From the NCBI GenBank assembly GCA_028683025.1, contig JAJRAB010000064.1, forward strand, positions 1-8,324: 8,324 nucleotides of DNA, read 5' to 3'. The notes beneath the pieces were generated by a model. It was not told the DNA's origin. It worked only from the letters and a program-made list of their open reading frames with translations, and made no database searches. The position numbers were made by a program, and so were the translations under genes. Shown in pieces: positions 1-6,940 of this stretch. Each line of letters starts with the position of its first letter. Position 1 is the stretch's first letter. Source of the DNA: Candidatus Methanomethylicus sp. GTDB lineage: Archaea > Thermoproteota > Methanomethylicia > Methanomethylicales > Methanomethylicaceae.

Positions 1-1680
1 AGTAACAAAAAACATTTCTTCGGTTTGATCAATCTTTGATTCTTTATCTGCAAATCTAATTTTTGCAGCACCTAGTATCATCGGCTTATAGTTCAGTTGG
101 CCTGACCCAATGCCATTCTTCTGGATAAAGAATTGGGGTATTTCTGTTGGAAGCACTGGCCTCGGGGCCATCTGCGTTGAAGGCTGCTGGGATTGGCTAA
201 GCTTTGGAATCGCGCTTATTCCAGAACTGGGGGTTGCAGAAACATTTGATGTTATGGCCATTTTCGATCTTAGGGGGTCCATAAGCATCTTGATTTGGTC
301 ACGGGTCAGAGGCCCCCTAAGGTAGGACATTGACCACCTGGTACTGAAGATAACCGGAGCATCATCATGGACATTATGCATCAAAAATACACGATTTCCA
401 AGACCGCTTATGATCTTATCCATCGAGCTCCTATTGAAACTCCCGCCTGCTCCAGTTGAAACCCCCTCGAGTGCATCAAGTATGCGCAGCTTATCCCGCT
501 CAGTTTGCAGGCGACCAATGAACCAGGTTCCAGTATTCGAAAGTCCTTTATAATCCAGGTCTACGGGATTTTGGGTAACCAGCATAACGCCAAGCCCGAA
601 AGCCCTTGCCTGTTTCATGAGTGTTAGTAATGGAAGTTTGGAAGGTGGGTTGGAAACTGGAGGTAGGTAACCAAAAACTTCATCAATATATAGTATGGCA
701 CGGAGGCTCGATGTGCCTGATTGGGTCCTCATCCAACCGACAATCTGGTTCAGGAGCAACGATATAAAAAACATCCGTTCTGCATCTGCAAGATGAGCCA
801 AATAGAAGATTGATACCTTTGGCTTGCCCTGAGCATCGTACAAAAACCCTTTCGCATCGAGTGCTTCTCCCTCTCGCCACAGCTGGAAGCTCGGTGCTGC
901 AAGCAGATTGTTTAACTGCATCGCCAGGGCAAACCTGTCCTTGGAGGGGTAGAATGATTCTAGCTCAAGCACTCCAATCTGTTTAACTGGTGGATTCTGT
1001 ATCTGGTGTATGAGCCCTGCAAGATCGAGGCTCATTCCGTCATTCCAAGCCGAATAGAGTATTGTGGAAAGGAGTATGTGCTCCCTTGACTTGATTGGAT
1101 CGGCCTCGATCCCAACCAGCCCAAGTAGGCTTGTGGCGGTTGTATTAATCCGCTCCTGAAGTAGTTCGTTATCTTGAATTATCTGAGGGGGAGGTGCGTC
1201 GAAAGACTTTAAAACCGAGACAGGCAACCCCGCATTGCTGCCTGGCGTATAAATTGCAAAATTACATGAATTTCTCAACCTTCTTATCCTCTCGCCATCC
1301 TCTCCCCATTGTGAAAGACCATTCTTCCACATCTCAGCCTGCTTGGCTGCATATTCATCTGATGATAATCCTTTTTTGGCTGCATCTTCTTCGTTTATCC
1401 AAGGGACAAAGTCCTCCTTTCTCAAATCAGGGAAAGTTAGTAAAAGATTTGTCATATCCCCCTTGGGATCAATTATTATTGAAGGCACCCCATCCAATGC
1501 TGCCTCCTCTAGGAGGCAAATGCATAACCCCGTTTTCCCGCTGCCAGTCATCCCAATGCAGACAGCATGGGTCTGCAGATCCTTGGAGTCATATAGTATT
1601 AGATCATCCAGCAATGTTTTGGCCGCCAAATCATAACTGCGACCCAAATAAAATACGCCAAGTTTTTCATAATCCTGCAT
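1..1680 (-). CDS. HerA/FtsK-fold (DUF87-like) ATP-binding protein, N-terminal 560 residues, truncated by window edge
   Basis: The minus-strand frame is open for 560 codons from ATG at 1680 to base 1, with no in-frame stop, so the C-terminus lies outside the window. A TAG at 1696-1698 closes the frame upstream with no other ATG between, and GGTG (complement 1689-1692) sits 8 bases ahead, which fixes the start. Walker A is GMTGSGKT at residues 43-50, followed by IIIDPKGD at 68-75. Walker B is AILYIDEV at 328-335. After it come LVTQNP, a sensor-like glutamine, and FIGRLQTERDK, as in HerA/VirD4/FtsK hexameric motor ATPases. The region after about residue 480 is rich in S, P and Q and looks like a linker. 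From memory, the whole stretch closely resembles a family of roughly 800-residue bacterial 'ATP-binding proteins' of unknown role. It is probably cytoplasmic and may move DNA or protein, but the substrate is unknown. No NurA nuclease partner is visible. Confidence 0.88.
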   Translation of the reverse strand, partial: MQDYEKLGVFYLGRSYDLAAKTLLDDLILYDSKDLQTHAVCIGMTGSGKTGLCICLLEEAALDGVPSIIIDPKGDMTNLLLTFPDLRKEDFVPWINEEDAAKKGLSSDEYAAKQAEMWKNGLSQWGEDGERIRRLRNSCNFAIYTPGSNAGLPVSVLKSFDAPPPQIIQDNELLQERINTTATSLLGLVGIEADPIKSREHILLSTILYSAWNDGMSLDLAGLIHQIQNPPVKQIGVLELESFYPSKDRFALAMQLNNLLAAPSFQLWREGEALDAKGFLYDAQGKPKVSIFYLAHLADAERMFFISLLLNQIVGWMRTQSGTSSLRAILYIDEVFGYLPPVSNPPSKLPLLTLMKQARAFGLGVMLVTQNPVDLDYKGLSNTGTWFIGRLQTERDKLRILDALEGVSTGAGGSFNRSSMDKIISGLGNRVFLMHNVHDDAPVIFSTRWSMSYLRGPLTRDQIKMLMDPLRSKMAITSNVSATPSSGISAIPKLSQSQQPSTQMAPRPVLPTEIPQFFIQKNGIGSGQLNYKPMILGAAKIRFADKESKIDQTEEMFFVT

Positions 1681-1720
1681 GTTAGAGGCACCAATCTACT
1701 ATGTGCTTGTTCACAAAGTC

Positions 1721-1727
1721 AAAAAAA
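1721..1727 (-). terminator. Possible oligo-T terminator after the PPOX gene
   Basis: The minus strand carries seven consecutive T residues about 125 bases past the stop of the flavoprotein gene and 41 bases before the ATPase start. Archaeal RNA polymerase often terminates at such runs without a hairpin. The call is weak. A possible TATA-like stretch (complement of about 1746-1754) for the ATPase gene would place its transcription start in almost the same spot. The other bases of this 172-base gap show nothing clear. Confidence 0.3.
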
Positions 1728-1852
1728 GATTGCTAATGCTTTGGATATGTACAGTTTTTCTATGTACTTTCTGCTGGTATTGCGCTGTGGCATATTTGAC
1801 AGATCAAGGAAAGAAGAATTCATCTGCAATCAATATAGCAGTCCTAAAGTGC

Positions 1853-2353
1853 CTAGGGGTAGGGGGCACTCGGCCTCCTTCCTTCTTTTCCCTTGAGGCT
1901 TGTGATTCCAATTCTTATGACCATTGTCCTCTCAGCCATTCCGGGAGTTACAGAAATTTTGTTTTGCCCGTCTGAATACTTTTTCATAATTCGGTTTAGA
2001 ACTTCCGCTTTTTGTATAGTATCTTCCACTATTGTTGCATTACCGAAAGCAATTACACTTCGGTATAAAAGCTCATAATCACAGGGAGTATTGGCTGAAA
2101 TTATGCCATTTATCTCGTCTACTTCAAAACATGATCTCCCATTCAACCTAATGGCATCCAGTTTTCTCCCCTTTTTTGCGCAGTGGATGAACAAAGCTTT
2201 GGATTCAAGATCATAGTCATAAAGGACAGGCACAATGTAGGGTTCCCCATCCGAGTAGACCCCCAGCCTGCCTAACTTCGACTTTAATAAAAAATCGATA
2301 GCTTCCTCATCCCTCATCTGTTTCTCGTCTCTGATCATTTGTTTTTCGACCAT
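1853..2353 (-). CDS. Nim-like pyridoxamine 5'-phosphate oxidase (PPOX) family flavin-binding protein
   Basis: This is a small split-barrel protein of about 166 residues, expected to bind FMN or a related flavin (F420 or heme in some relatives) as a cytosolic dimer. Family hallmarks are visible: an N-terminal helix (DEEAIDFLLKSKLGRLG), the strand pair DGEPYIVPVLYDYD, then FIHCAKKGRKLDAIRLNGRSC, the FEVDE segment, and YRSVIAFGNATIVED. This order matches NimA/Pyridox_ox_2 proteins. The frame opens further upstream at a TTG (2389) that overlaps the TGA of the preceding gene. ATGs lie at 2365, 2353 and 2338. I chose 2353 because GGGGATC, close to the archaeal GGTGATC, precedes it, although the spacing of 3 is short. 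The ATG at 2338 aligns best with the usual family N-terminus. The gene lies about 32 bases behind the surface-protein gene on the same strand, so it is probably co-transcribed. The substrate is unknown, and nitroimidazole reduction should not be assumed. Confidence 0.88.
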   Translation of the reverse strand: MVEKQMIRDEKQMRDEEAIDFLLKSKLGRLGVYSDGEPYIVPVLYDYDLESKALFIHCAKKGRKLDAIRLNGRSCFEVDEINGIISANTPCDYELLYRSVIAFGNATIVEDTIQKAEVLNRIMKKYSDGQNKISVTPGMAERTMVIRIGITSLKGKEGRRPSAPYP

Positions 2354-2385
2354 AATGATCCCCATGACTTGCTTTGTTTGGACTA

Positions 2386-3126
2386 TCAATCACCCTGGCA
2401 GTTGCAATCTAACCAGAATGCATTGGATGTTGCATTCACCCCATTCGTGGTGATTGCCACGAGATAATAGGTTTCTGTTAAATTGGCTGACAAGTATGAT
2501 AAATTGACTTGGTAGTCAACAATTGCATTCGGCAGTTGAGCGGGTGCAGTTACATTTGTGGAATTAACTACAATTCCACCGGATCTGACCAAGTTTATAC
2601 TTGCTAAATTGACCGTGGAATTTCCTATATTTTCCACCCTCATAAACGTCACAGTCTTGAATAAAGTCTGCACGGCCACATTGCTAATTGCAATTCCCTC
2701 ACCATTTTGGGAAAGCGGTAAAGCCTTAAGCAATATTGTAAGGTTACCCTTGAACTGACTGTCTGGCGCTTTAAGATTTAGAGTTAATGAACCTCCATTG
2801 TCAACAACTAAGGGTAGCTGCTCAGCGGTAGAGAGAAGGGTAAATCCTTGGGTCAACACAGAAACGTTCCTTACAGACTGTGGCACTAACGAATTGGAAG
2901 TCAGGCGCAGAGCGAATGTGGCATTTGCTGAAAGAACCTCTTGGCTCATTCTTGCGAGGCTAAACCCTCCGTTTCCTGAAGCATTATTTATGATCACATT
3001 CATGGATTCTATTTCAATCTCAGATTGGTTTTGTTGCAATAGCGACACATAAACTGCTATCACTATAACTGCCGCAATTACAGTTAACGCAACGGCTGTA
3101 ATCAGTTGCCTTTTATTATATGGCAT
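2386..3126 (-). CDS. Membrane-anchored, sequon-rich surface protein with a C-terminal CxC motif
   Basis: I do not recognise this 246-residue protein. It has a short basic N-terminus (MPYNKRQ), one hydrophobic segment at about residues 8-30, then a beta-rich, Ser/Thr/Asn-rich ectodomain with two halves that could be Ig-like domains. There are 11 N-x-S/T sequons, one directly after the membrane segment, so heavy N-glycosylation is likely if the domain is outside. The only two cysteines form CNC at positions 241 and 243, next to the C-terminus. No class III (archaellin/pilin) cleavage signature is clear. The frame could begin 12 codons earlier (ATG at 3162), but that start lies inside or upstream of the TATA-like element at 3151-3160, which predicts transcription from about 3130. 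The ATG at 3126 is therefore preferred and would be almost leaderless. The TGA at 2386-2388 is followed closely by the flavoprotein gene. The gene diverges from the Trx-CcdA gene. Confidence 0.8.
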   Translation of the reverse strand: MPYNKRQLITAVALTVIAAVIVIAVYVSLLQQNQSEIEIESMNVIINNASGNGGFSLARMSQEVLSANATFALRLTSNSLVPQSVRNVSVLTQGFTLLSTAEQLPLVVDNGGSLTLNLKAPDSQFKGNLTILLKALPLSQNGEGIAISNVAVQTLFKTVTFMRVENIGNSTVNLASINLVRSGGIVVNSTNVTAPAQLPNAIVDYQVNLSYLSANLTETYYLVAITTNGVNATSNAFWLDCNCQGD

Positions 3127-3150
3127 AACTAAACCAACCTTTAGGGAAAC

Positions 3151-3167
3151 TAATATATGCATATCTT
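3151..3167. promoter_or_regulatory. Divergent promoter core with perfect palindrome ATATGCATAT
   Basis: The 108 bases between the two divergent genes contain one AT-rich core. On the minus strand GCATATATTA (complement 3151-3160) lies about 29 bases before the ATG at 3126, the distance expected for a TATA box of a leaderless transcript. On the plus strand CATATCTT (3160-3167) lies about 25 bases ahead of an ATGC initiator-like site at 3187-3190, giving the Trx-CcdA gene a leader of roughly 45 bases. The two share a perfect 10-bp palindrome at 3155-3164. This could be a bidirectional TATA region or an operator that covers both promoters. The TATA assignments are by eye. Confidence 0.5.
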
Positions 3168-3218
3168 ATCAGATGAGCATCGAACCATGCAGTTCTGACT
3201 TTAGTTTTCAGGCTCATC

Positions 3219-3225
3219 GGGTGGT
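3219..3225 (+). promoter_or_regulatory. Shine-Dalgarno site GGGTGGT of the Trx-CcdA gene
   Basis: GGGTGGT ends 9 bases before the ATG at 3235 and pairs well with the archaeal 16S rRNA tail (consensus GGAGGTGAT). It supports that start and shows that this transcript is leadered, unlike its divergent neighbour. Confidence 0.6.
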
Positions 3226-3234
3226 AGTTTTCAA

Positions 3235-4302
3235 ATGGAAAATAAACCAACAATCAGGAATTCGAACATAGGTATTGTTGTCATACTGGTTGCACTCTTG
3301 GCATTCATTGCAATATCTTTTATGGTTCATCCTTCCCCCGCATCGCCCCAAGCATATCAGAATAACTTAACCCAGTGCGCATATTTTTTCTATACTGAAG
3401 GATGCCATAATTGCGATGTGGCTAATGCTTATTTGACCACTGTTGAGCAAAATTATTCCCTCGTCGTGCATAGGTTTGAGGTTCACAACAATACAAATTG
3501 GAATCTTATGGCAAAATACTACGGTTACCACAACATCACTACATTTACTGTTCCTGTTCTTTTCATTGGGAATGAAGTGCTTATGCAACCTTCAGCCATT
3601 GAATCTCGACTAATTCCGCTTTTGCAAAATAATACTGGATGGATCTGTCCTTCCTACAACTCTACAATTCCGCCATACGAAGAGACTAAGGTGGCTCCCT
3701 TCTCAATAATTATTGGTCTCGCATTTGCCGATTCAATGAATCCCTGCGCAATTTCTGTCCTGTTGCTGCTGATTGTTACAATCACTGTAACCTCCGCATC
3801 ACTATGGAAGACTGGCATCTCCTATATTTTGGGCAATTTTGTAGCATACATTTGTGTAGGATTTGGCTTATTTGCCCTGTTGCAGCAATTTCATCTTCCA
3901 TCCTATACCACAAAAGTTGTTGCTGTTGTAGCCATCGCTATGTCTATTGTAACAATGTACCAAAAACTGCCATCACAGTCTAGGCCAATAATTAAGAAAT
4001 TAATAACCGGAATCACATCACCTTACTTTGCTTTTGCCGTGGGCGCAGTAGTTTCTCTCATTGAATTGCCATGTTCGGGTGGCCCATACTTTTTAGCACT
4101 AACTTTGATGAGCCAATATAATCTCACTCAGTACGAATTGCTCGGCTACCTGATGATTTACAATCTAATCTTTGTTCTCCCATTGATAGCAGTACTTCTT
4201 ATCTATCTGTTAACCCAATCCCCAAAGATCCCGAAACAGTATGTTCGATGGATATCTGCAATAATGATGCTAATAATGGGGATATTCCTACTCATTACAT
4301 AA
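3235..4302 (+). CDS. Thioredoxin-like domain fused to a CcdA/DsbD-type membrane electron-transfer protein
   Basis: The product has 355 residues. A first membrane segment at about 13-31 leads into an outward-facing thioredoxin-like domain. This carries the redox motif CHNC at 57-60 in the context FFYTEGCHNC, and the cis-proline loop TVPVLF (Pro107). From about residue 155 a polytopic CcdA domain follows. It has the two diagnostic membrane cysteines, DSMNPC (Cys171) and IELPCSGGP (Cys280), which take electrons from cytosolic thioredoxin and hand them across the membrane. Helices are visible at roughly 155-185, 193-216, 225-241, 264-292, 303-327 and 336-354. Extra cysteines at 48 and 138 flank the Trx fold and may form a structural disulfide. 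Several sequons lie in the outer domain. In this family the fusion reduces extracytoplasmic disulfides (DsbD role) or serves cytochrome c assembly. No cytochrome genes are near, so general thiol reduction is more likely. The divergent CxC surface protein is a candidate partner. Confidence 0.92.
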   Translation: MENKPTIRNSNIGIVVILVALLAFIAISFMVHPSPASPQAYQNNLTQCAYFFYTEGCHNCDVANAYLTTVEQNYSLVVHRFEVHNNTNWNLMAKYYGYHNITTFTVPVLFIGNEVLMQPSAIESRLIPLLQNNTGWICPSYNSTIPPYEETKVAPFSIIIGLAFADSMNPCAISVLLLLIVTITVTSASLWKTGISYILGNFVAYICVGFGLFALLQQFHLPSYTTKVVAVVAIAMSIVTMYQKLPSQSRPIIKKLITGITSPYFAFAVGAVVSLIELPCSGGPYFLALTLMSQYNLTQYELLGYLMIYNLIFVLPLIAVLLIYLLTQSPKIPKQYVRWISAIMMLIMGIFLLIT

Positions 4303-4308
4303 CCCATG

Positions 4309-4329
4309 CTAACCCTTCCACACGGTTAG
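4309..4329. terminator. Inverted repeat between convergent gene ends
   Basis: CTAACC (4309-4314) and GGTTAG (4324-4329) form a perfect 6-bp stem with a 9-base loop in the 23-base gap between the convergent genes. The right arm includes the TAA of the transglutaminase-like gene. A folded RNA here could serve transcript ends in both directions, but neither side has a T-run, so termination is only suggested. Confidence 0.3.
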
Positions 4330-5213
4330 AACCTAGCAGCTATTTGGCTGATGGTGCCATGATCAATGAATTGGTAATTACCGTCCGATGGATTGACCTC
4401 AAAAATGGTCAGTGTCTGGATTGTGGCATTGAAATGGCTCTGCCAGAATAGGTTGTAGGTTTGAAATTCAGAATAAGCATTCTTGAAATCCATAGTGTCA
4501 TTGGAAGCAGTGATATAATGTCCGGCTGGATCAATGATGCTCAAATTCCCTGCTCCTGCAGGAAAAATTACAAAAACATGTTCAGTCCCATCACTTAATA
4601 ACATGGTTGCCAGGTATAACCTATAGTCTGTGTGGACAACCGATCTCATATAAGATTTCATCATAGCAAAGGCCAGAACGGCCTGGTCATCGCAATCCCC
4701 CTGCTTCAGCTGCAGAGTTAAAGCTGGTGTTTGGACATAATTTCGGACGACAGATGTTGACATCTTAAAGTTATATTTTGACCAAAGGAAATCAAAATGC
4801 CAGAGCTGTGAAATATAAGGCATATCTACATCATCAATGCCTGTTATATTAGACACAATAAATTCATAGATTCGCTGATACGGTAGCCAAGACCCCGTAA
4901 CATCCCCTGTGATGGAAAAAACAGTCAGATTTAACCCATCAATTGCTTTTTTATTTATCGCTCGCGGGCATGCTTCAGGGATCGCACTATATGAAAGAAG
5001 CACCGAGTTCAAAGTATCTACGTCACTGCTTAGCTGCCTGTAGTCTTGTAATAGTGACGCAGACAAAGCAATAACTAGAATAAGGGCACTGGCAAGCACT
5101 ACTATCGTAATTTTGAGCCTATTTTCCCTTATCTTTTTCATTAATCTCTTTCTTAGACGTGGCTTGGTGCCAAACAGTTTCTGGTTCCCCTGCATATTAT
5201 TCTCGGAAGACAT
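4326..5213 (-). CDS. Membrane-anchored transglutaminase-like (papain-fold) protein
   Basis: The product has 295 residues from the ATG at 5213. A very basic cytosolic N-terminus is followed by one hydrophobic segment (about 35-55) and then an extracytoplasmic part. The catalytic triad of the transglutaminase-like superfamily is readable in order: Cys174 in LKQGDCDDQA, His212 in GTEHVFVIF and Asp228 in IIDPAGHY. Archaeal members of this family are usually unassigned surface proteases or amidases, not true cross-linking enzymes, so the substrate is open. An in-frame GTG at 5228 would add five residues. I prefer the ATG because the best TATA-like element (complement 5244-5251) predicts a transcript start near 5221, downstream of the GTG. 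One extra cysteine (about residue 82) lies between the anchor and the catalytic domain. The gene is convergent with the Trx-CcdA gene and probably monocistronic. Confidence 0.85.
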   Translation of the reverse strand: MSSENNMQGNQKLFGTKPRLRKRLMKKIRENRLKITIVVLASALILVIALSASLLQDYRQLSSDVDTLNSVLLSYSAIPEACPRAINKKAIDGLNLTVFSITGDVTGSWLPYQRIYEFIVSNITGIDDVDMPYISQLWHFDFLWSKYNFKMSTSVVRNYVQTPALTLQLKQGDCDDQAVLAFAMMKSYMRSVVHTDYRLYLATMLLSDGTEHVFVIFPAGAGNLSIIDPAGHYITASNDTMDFKNAYSEFQTYNLFWQSHFNATIQTLTIFEVNPSDGNYQFIDHGTISQIAARF

Positions 5214-5243
5214 AAGCCAACCATGCACCTTCTGACTGTAGTG

Positions 5244-5251
5244 ATTTAATC
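5244..5251 (-). promoter_or_regulatory. TATA-like element of the transglutaminase-like gene
   Basis: ATTAAATC, preceded by purine-rich GGAG (BRE-like), lies about 34 bases ahead of the ATG at 5213, predicting a short leader. CTTTTAAG (complement 5260-5267) is an alternative that would give a longer leader. The remaining 5268-5360 gap holds a 5-bp inverted repeat AATCG/CGATT (5274-5290) and a plus-strand T8 run (5310-5317), neither of which fits a neighbouring gene clearly. Confidence 0.35.
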
Positions 5252-5360
5252 TCCATCGGTCTTAAAAGGTTGCAATCGGTGGGGTCGATTCGCAAACGAT
5301 TCTGTTGAATTTTTTTTAGTATTAAGTTGGCAATGGCTAAAGATGTAATACTTGCCTGTT

Positions 5361-6632
5361 TTATAGAACATTGGATCTTTTTTTATGGATGCGGTGCAAA
5401 AGTGCATAGCCTGGCAGGGTTAGAAATCCCCAGCCGCCAAGAATAGCCCAAACATATTCTTTGAATTGAAGTACACTATAAAATCCAAAGCCAATGAAGT
5501 TACCCGCTGAGCTACCTAGTCCTGAAAACAGCCCTGATAGGGCCATATACCTTCCCCTCTTGTCAACGGGAGCTAAATTGGCGATGAACCCATTATTTGC
5601 TGGTACAAATGTTATTTCTCCCAAGGTAAGCACGATATTTCCTATGAGGAATTGCATAAAATTGCGCGCAAAAAAGAAATAGGCGAACCCTGCAGCATAA
5701 AGAGATTGGGCTATGATGAATGCTCTTGTACTACCGATTCTCATAGCTCCTTTCCTTATCGGAATTTGCAAGAGCACAACCATGGCTCCGTTAATGGAGA
5801 AGAGTAGTCCAAATTCATAGGCGGGGAGCCCAATATACTCAGTATAAACCGAAAGCAGACCGTAAAATTGCGAATATACAATGTTAGTCATCGCTCCCAA
5901 AAAGCAGAAAAGAAGGAATTGCTTATCTCGGTAAACTCCCCCAAACCTGTCAACCTTAACGATATTGCACTCACCTACTGGATTTGTCTCCTTTATCCAG
6001 AAGAAAACCATCAATGATGCCAATACAACAAATATGGTTGTGATGAGAAATAGCGTCGAGTAGGGCGTTGATACAACAAGAGCACCTCCGATCAGTGGGC
6101 CAATTACAGTCCCCACGTTGGCAATCATGTAGCTAAGCCCGTAAATTTCCTCCCTTCTATTGGGAGGTACAAGATCAGCAACCATTGCACTATAGGCAGG
6201 ATCATAGAAGGCACCGATGACTCCCATCAATGCATAACGTAGAAGAAATTCCTCTGGTGTGCTAATGAATGCAAGGCTTAGGGTGAGCAGAATCATTGGA
6301 AAGATATAGATCAACATCATCTTTCTCCTTCCAATCCTATCACAAAGACTGCCCGTGAACAATAGCATAAGTATTGAAGTAAGTCCTCCGACCATCAACA
6401 TGAAACCAACAATTGAAGGATCCATGCCTAATCCCCCCTTTACTACATTGCTAGTGAGATAGATCGCAAGATAGGGAAACGAAATGTTCCTTCCGAAAGA
6501 TAAAACGAAAGTGATTGCAAGCAAGACATATATTTGAAAGGGTAAACCAGAAAAACCCAAATTCGTAGTTATTTTTCCAATTCCTGATTGGGCTTTATCC
6601 AGCATACTATTAGCAATTGGTAAACCTTTCAA
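5361..6632 (-). CDS. Major facilitator superfamily transporter, 12-TM, drug-exporter type
   Basis: The product is a 423-residue protein with 12 predicted membrane helices in two six-helix halves. The central cytosolic loop is at about 213-235. Signature motif A between helices 2 and 3 reads GSLCDRIGRRK (94-104). Helix 5 carries GTVIGPLIGG (174-183), close to motif C of proton-coupled antiporters, which points to export rather than uptake. The second half has LGEITFVPANNGF and APVDKRGRYMALSGL, typical of tetracycline/multidrug-like MFS members. The substrate cannot be read from sequence. The start used is TTG at 6632, with AGGAAG (complement 6641-6646) 8 bases ahead. An ATG at 6605 would remove nine residues but lacks a ribosome site, and both keep the transmembrane core intact. 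The gene is divergent from the tRNA and has its own strong TATA box. No regulator is adjacent. Confidence 0.92.
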   Translation of the reverse strand: MKGLPIANSMLDKAQSGIGKITTNLGFSGLPFQIYVLLAITFVLSFGRNISFPYLAIYLTSNVVKGGLGMDPSIVGFMLMVGGLTSILMLLFTGSLCDRIGRRKMMLIYIFPMILLTLSLAFISTPEEFLLRYALMGVIGAFYDPAYSAMVADLVPPNRREEIYGLSYMIANVGTVIGPLIGGALVVSTPYSTLFLITTIFVVLASLMVFFWIKETNPVGECNIVKVDRFGGVYRDKQFLLFCFLGAMTNIVYSQFYGLLSVYTEYIGLPAYEFGLLFSINGAMVVLLQIPIRKGAMRIGSTRAFIIAQSLYAAGFAYFFFARNFMQFLIGNIVLTLGEITFVPANNGFIANLAPVDKRGRYMALSGLFSGLGSSAGNFIGFGFYSVLQFKEYVWAILGGWGFLTLPGYALLHRIHKKRSNVL

Positions 6633-6689
6633 ATTGAAATCTTCCTATTTGCTTTGGTTTTTTCATTTTTTAGAGCTAATCTAGCCTCA

Positions 6690-6697
6690 TTTTATAT
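6690..6697 (-). promoter_or_regulatory. TATA box of the MFS gene
   Basis: ATATAAAA on the minus strand, preceded by GG, is a good archaeal box A. Transcription would begin near 6668, giving a leader of about 36 bases that contains the AGGAAG ribosome site before the TTG at 6632. Confidence 0.6.
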
Positions 6698-6736
6698 CCT
6701 TTTGTAAATCTACTGCAAAATAAATCGAAAAGTTAA

Positions 6737-6744
6737 TTAAATAT
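6737..6744 (+). promoter_or_regulatory. Box A promoter of tRNA-Val
   Basis: TTAAATAT lies 25-32 bases before the mature tRNA 5' end, and an ATGC box B-like initiator sits at 6763-6766. The precursor would therefore start only about 3-6 bases upstream of the tRNA. This arrangement is typical of archaeal tRNA promoters. Confidence 0.7.
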
Positions 6745-6768
6745 CCAGTCTCTTCGGATTTAATGCAT

Positions 6769-6846
6769 GGGCCGGTCGTCTAGTTTGGTTAGGATACTGC
6801 CCTGACACGGCAGTGGTCACCGGTTCAAGTCCGGTCCGGCCCACCA
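6769..6846 (+). tRNA. tRNA-Val (anticodon GAC), CCA encoded
   Basis: A complete cloverleaf can be folded by hand. Acceptor strands are GGGCCGG (6769-6775) and CCGGCCC (6836-6842) with discriminator A6843 and a genomic CCA (6844-6846). The D arm has GTCT/GGAT pairing with two G-U wobbles and the GG pair in the loop. The anticodon stem is CTGCC/GGCAG around loop CTGACAC, placing anticodon GAC at 6804-6806. The variable loop has five bases. The T arm is ACCGG/CCGGT around TTCAAGT. There is no intron. The body is 75 bases without CCA. GAC reads the valine codons GUC and GUU. Confidence 0.97.
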
Positions 6847-6940
6847 TCGTCGTGAGTCTTTAATTGAAACGCATCCTAATCATTTAAGTTATGAAGAAAC
6901 TCATTTTCAGCCTTTACTTCGAGATCTGCAAAGAATGCCC

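Noticed and set aside
683..880. Minus-strand 65-residue open frame
   Set aside because: It lies wholly inside the HerA-like ATPase gene in another frame, has no domain features and has a composition typical of a shadow frame.
1..1680. A HerA-NurA DNA end-resection locus
   Set aside because: No NurA, Mre11 or Rad50 gene is present, and the ATPase resembles a different HerA-fold family. The missing left flank could change this.
1194..1975. Three plus-strand open frames of about 97-163 residues
   Set aside because: They are antisense to the ATPase and flavoprotein genes, are low-complexity or cysteine/histidine-rich, and have no ribosome site. They are shadows of conserved minus-strand genes.
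2386..3126. Type IV pilin or archaellin
   Set aside because: The protein has an N-terminal hydrophobic segment but no clear class III cleavage site, and no assembly ATPase or platform protein is in the window.
5310..5317. T8 run as a terminator
   Set aside because: It is on the plus strand, more than 1 kb past the last plus-strand gene, while both flanking genes are on the minus strand. No transcript is known to need it.
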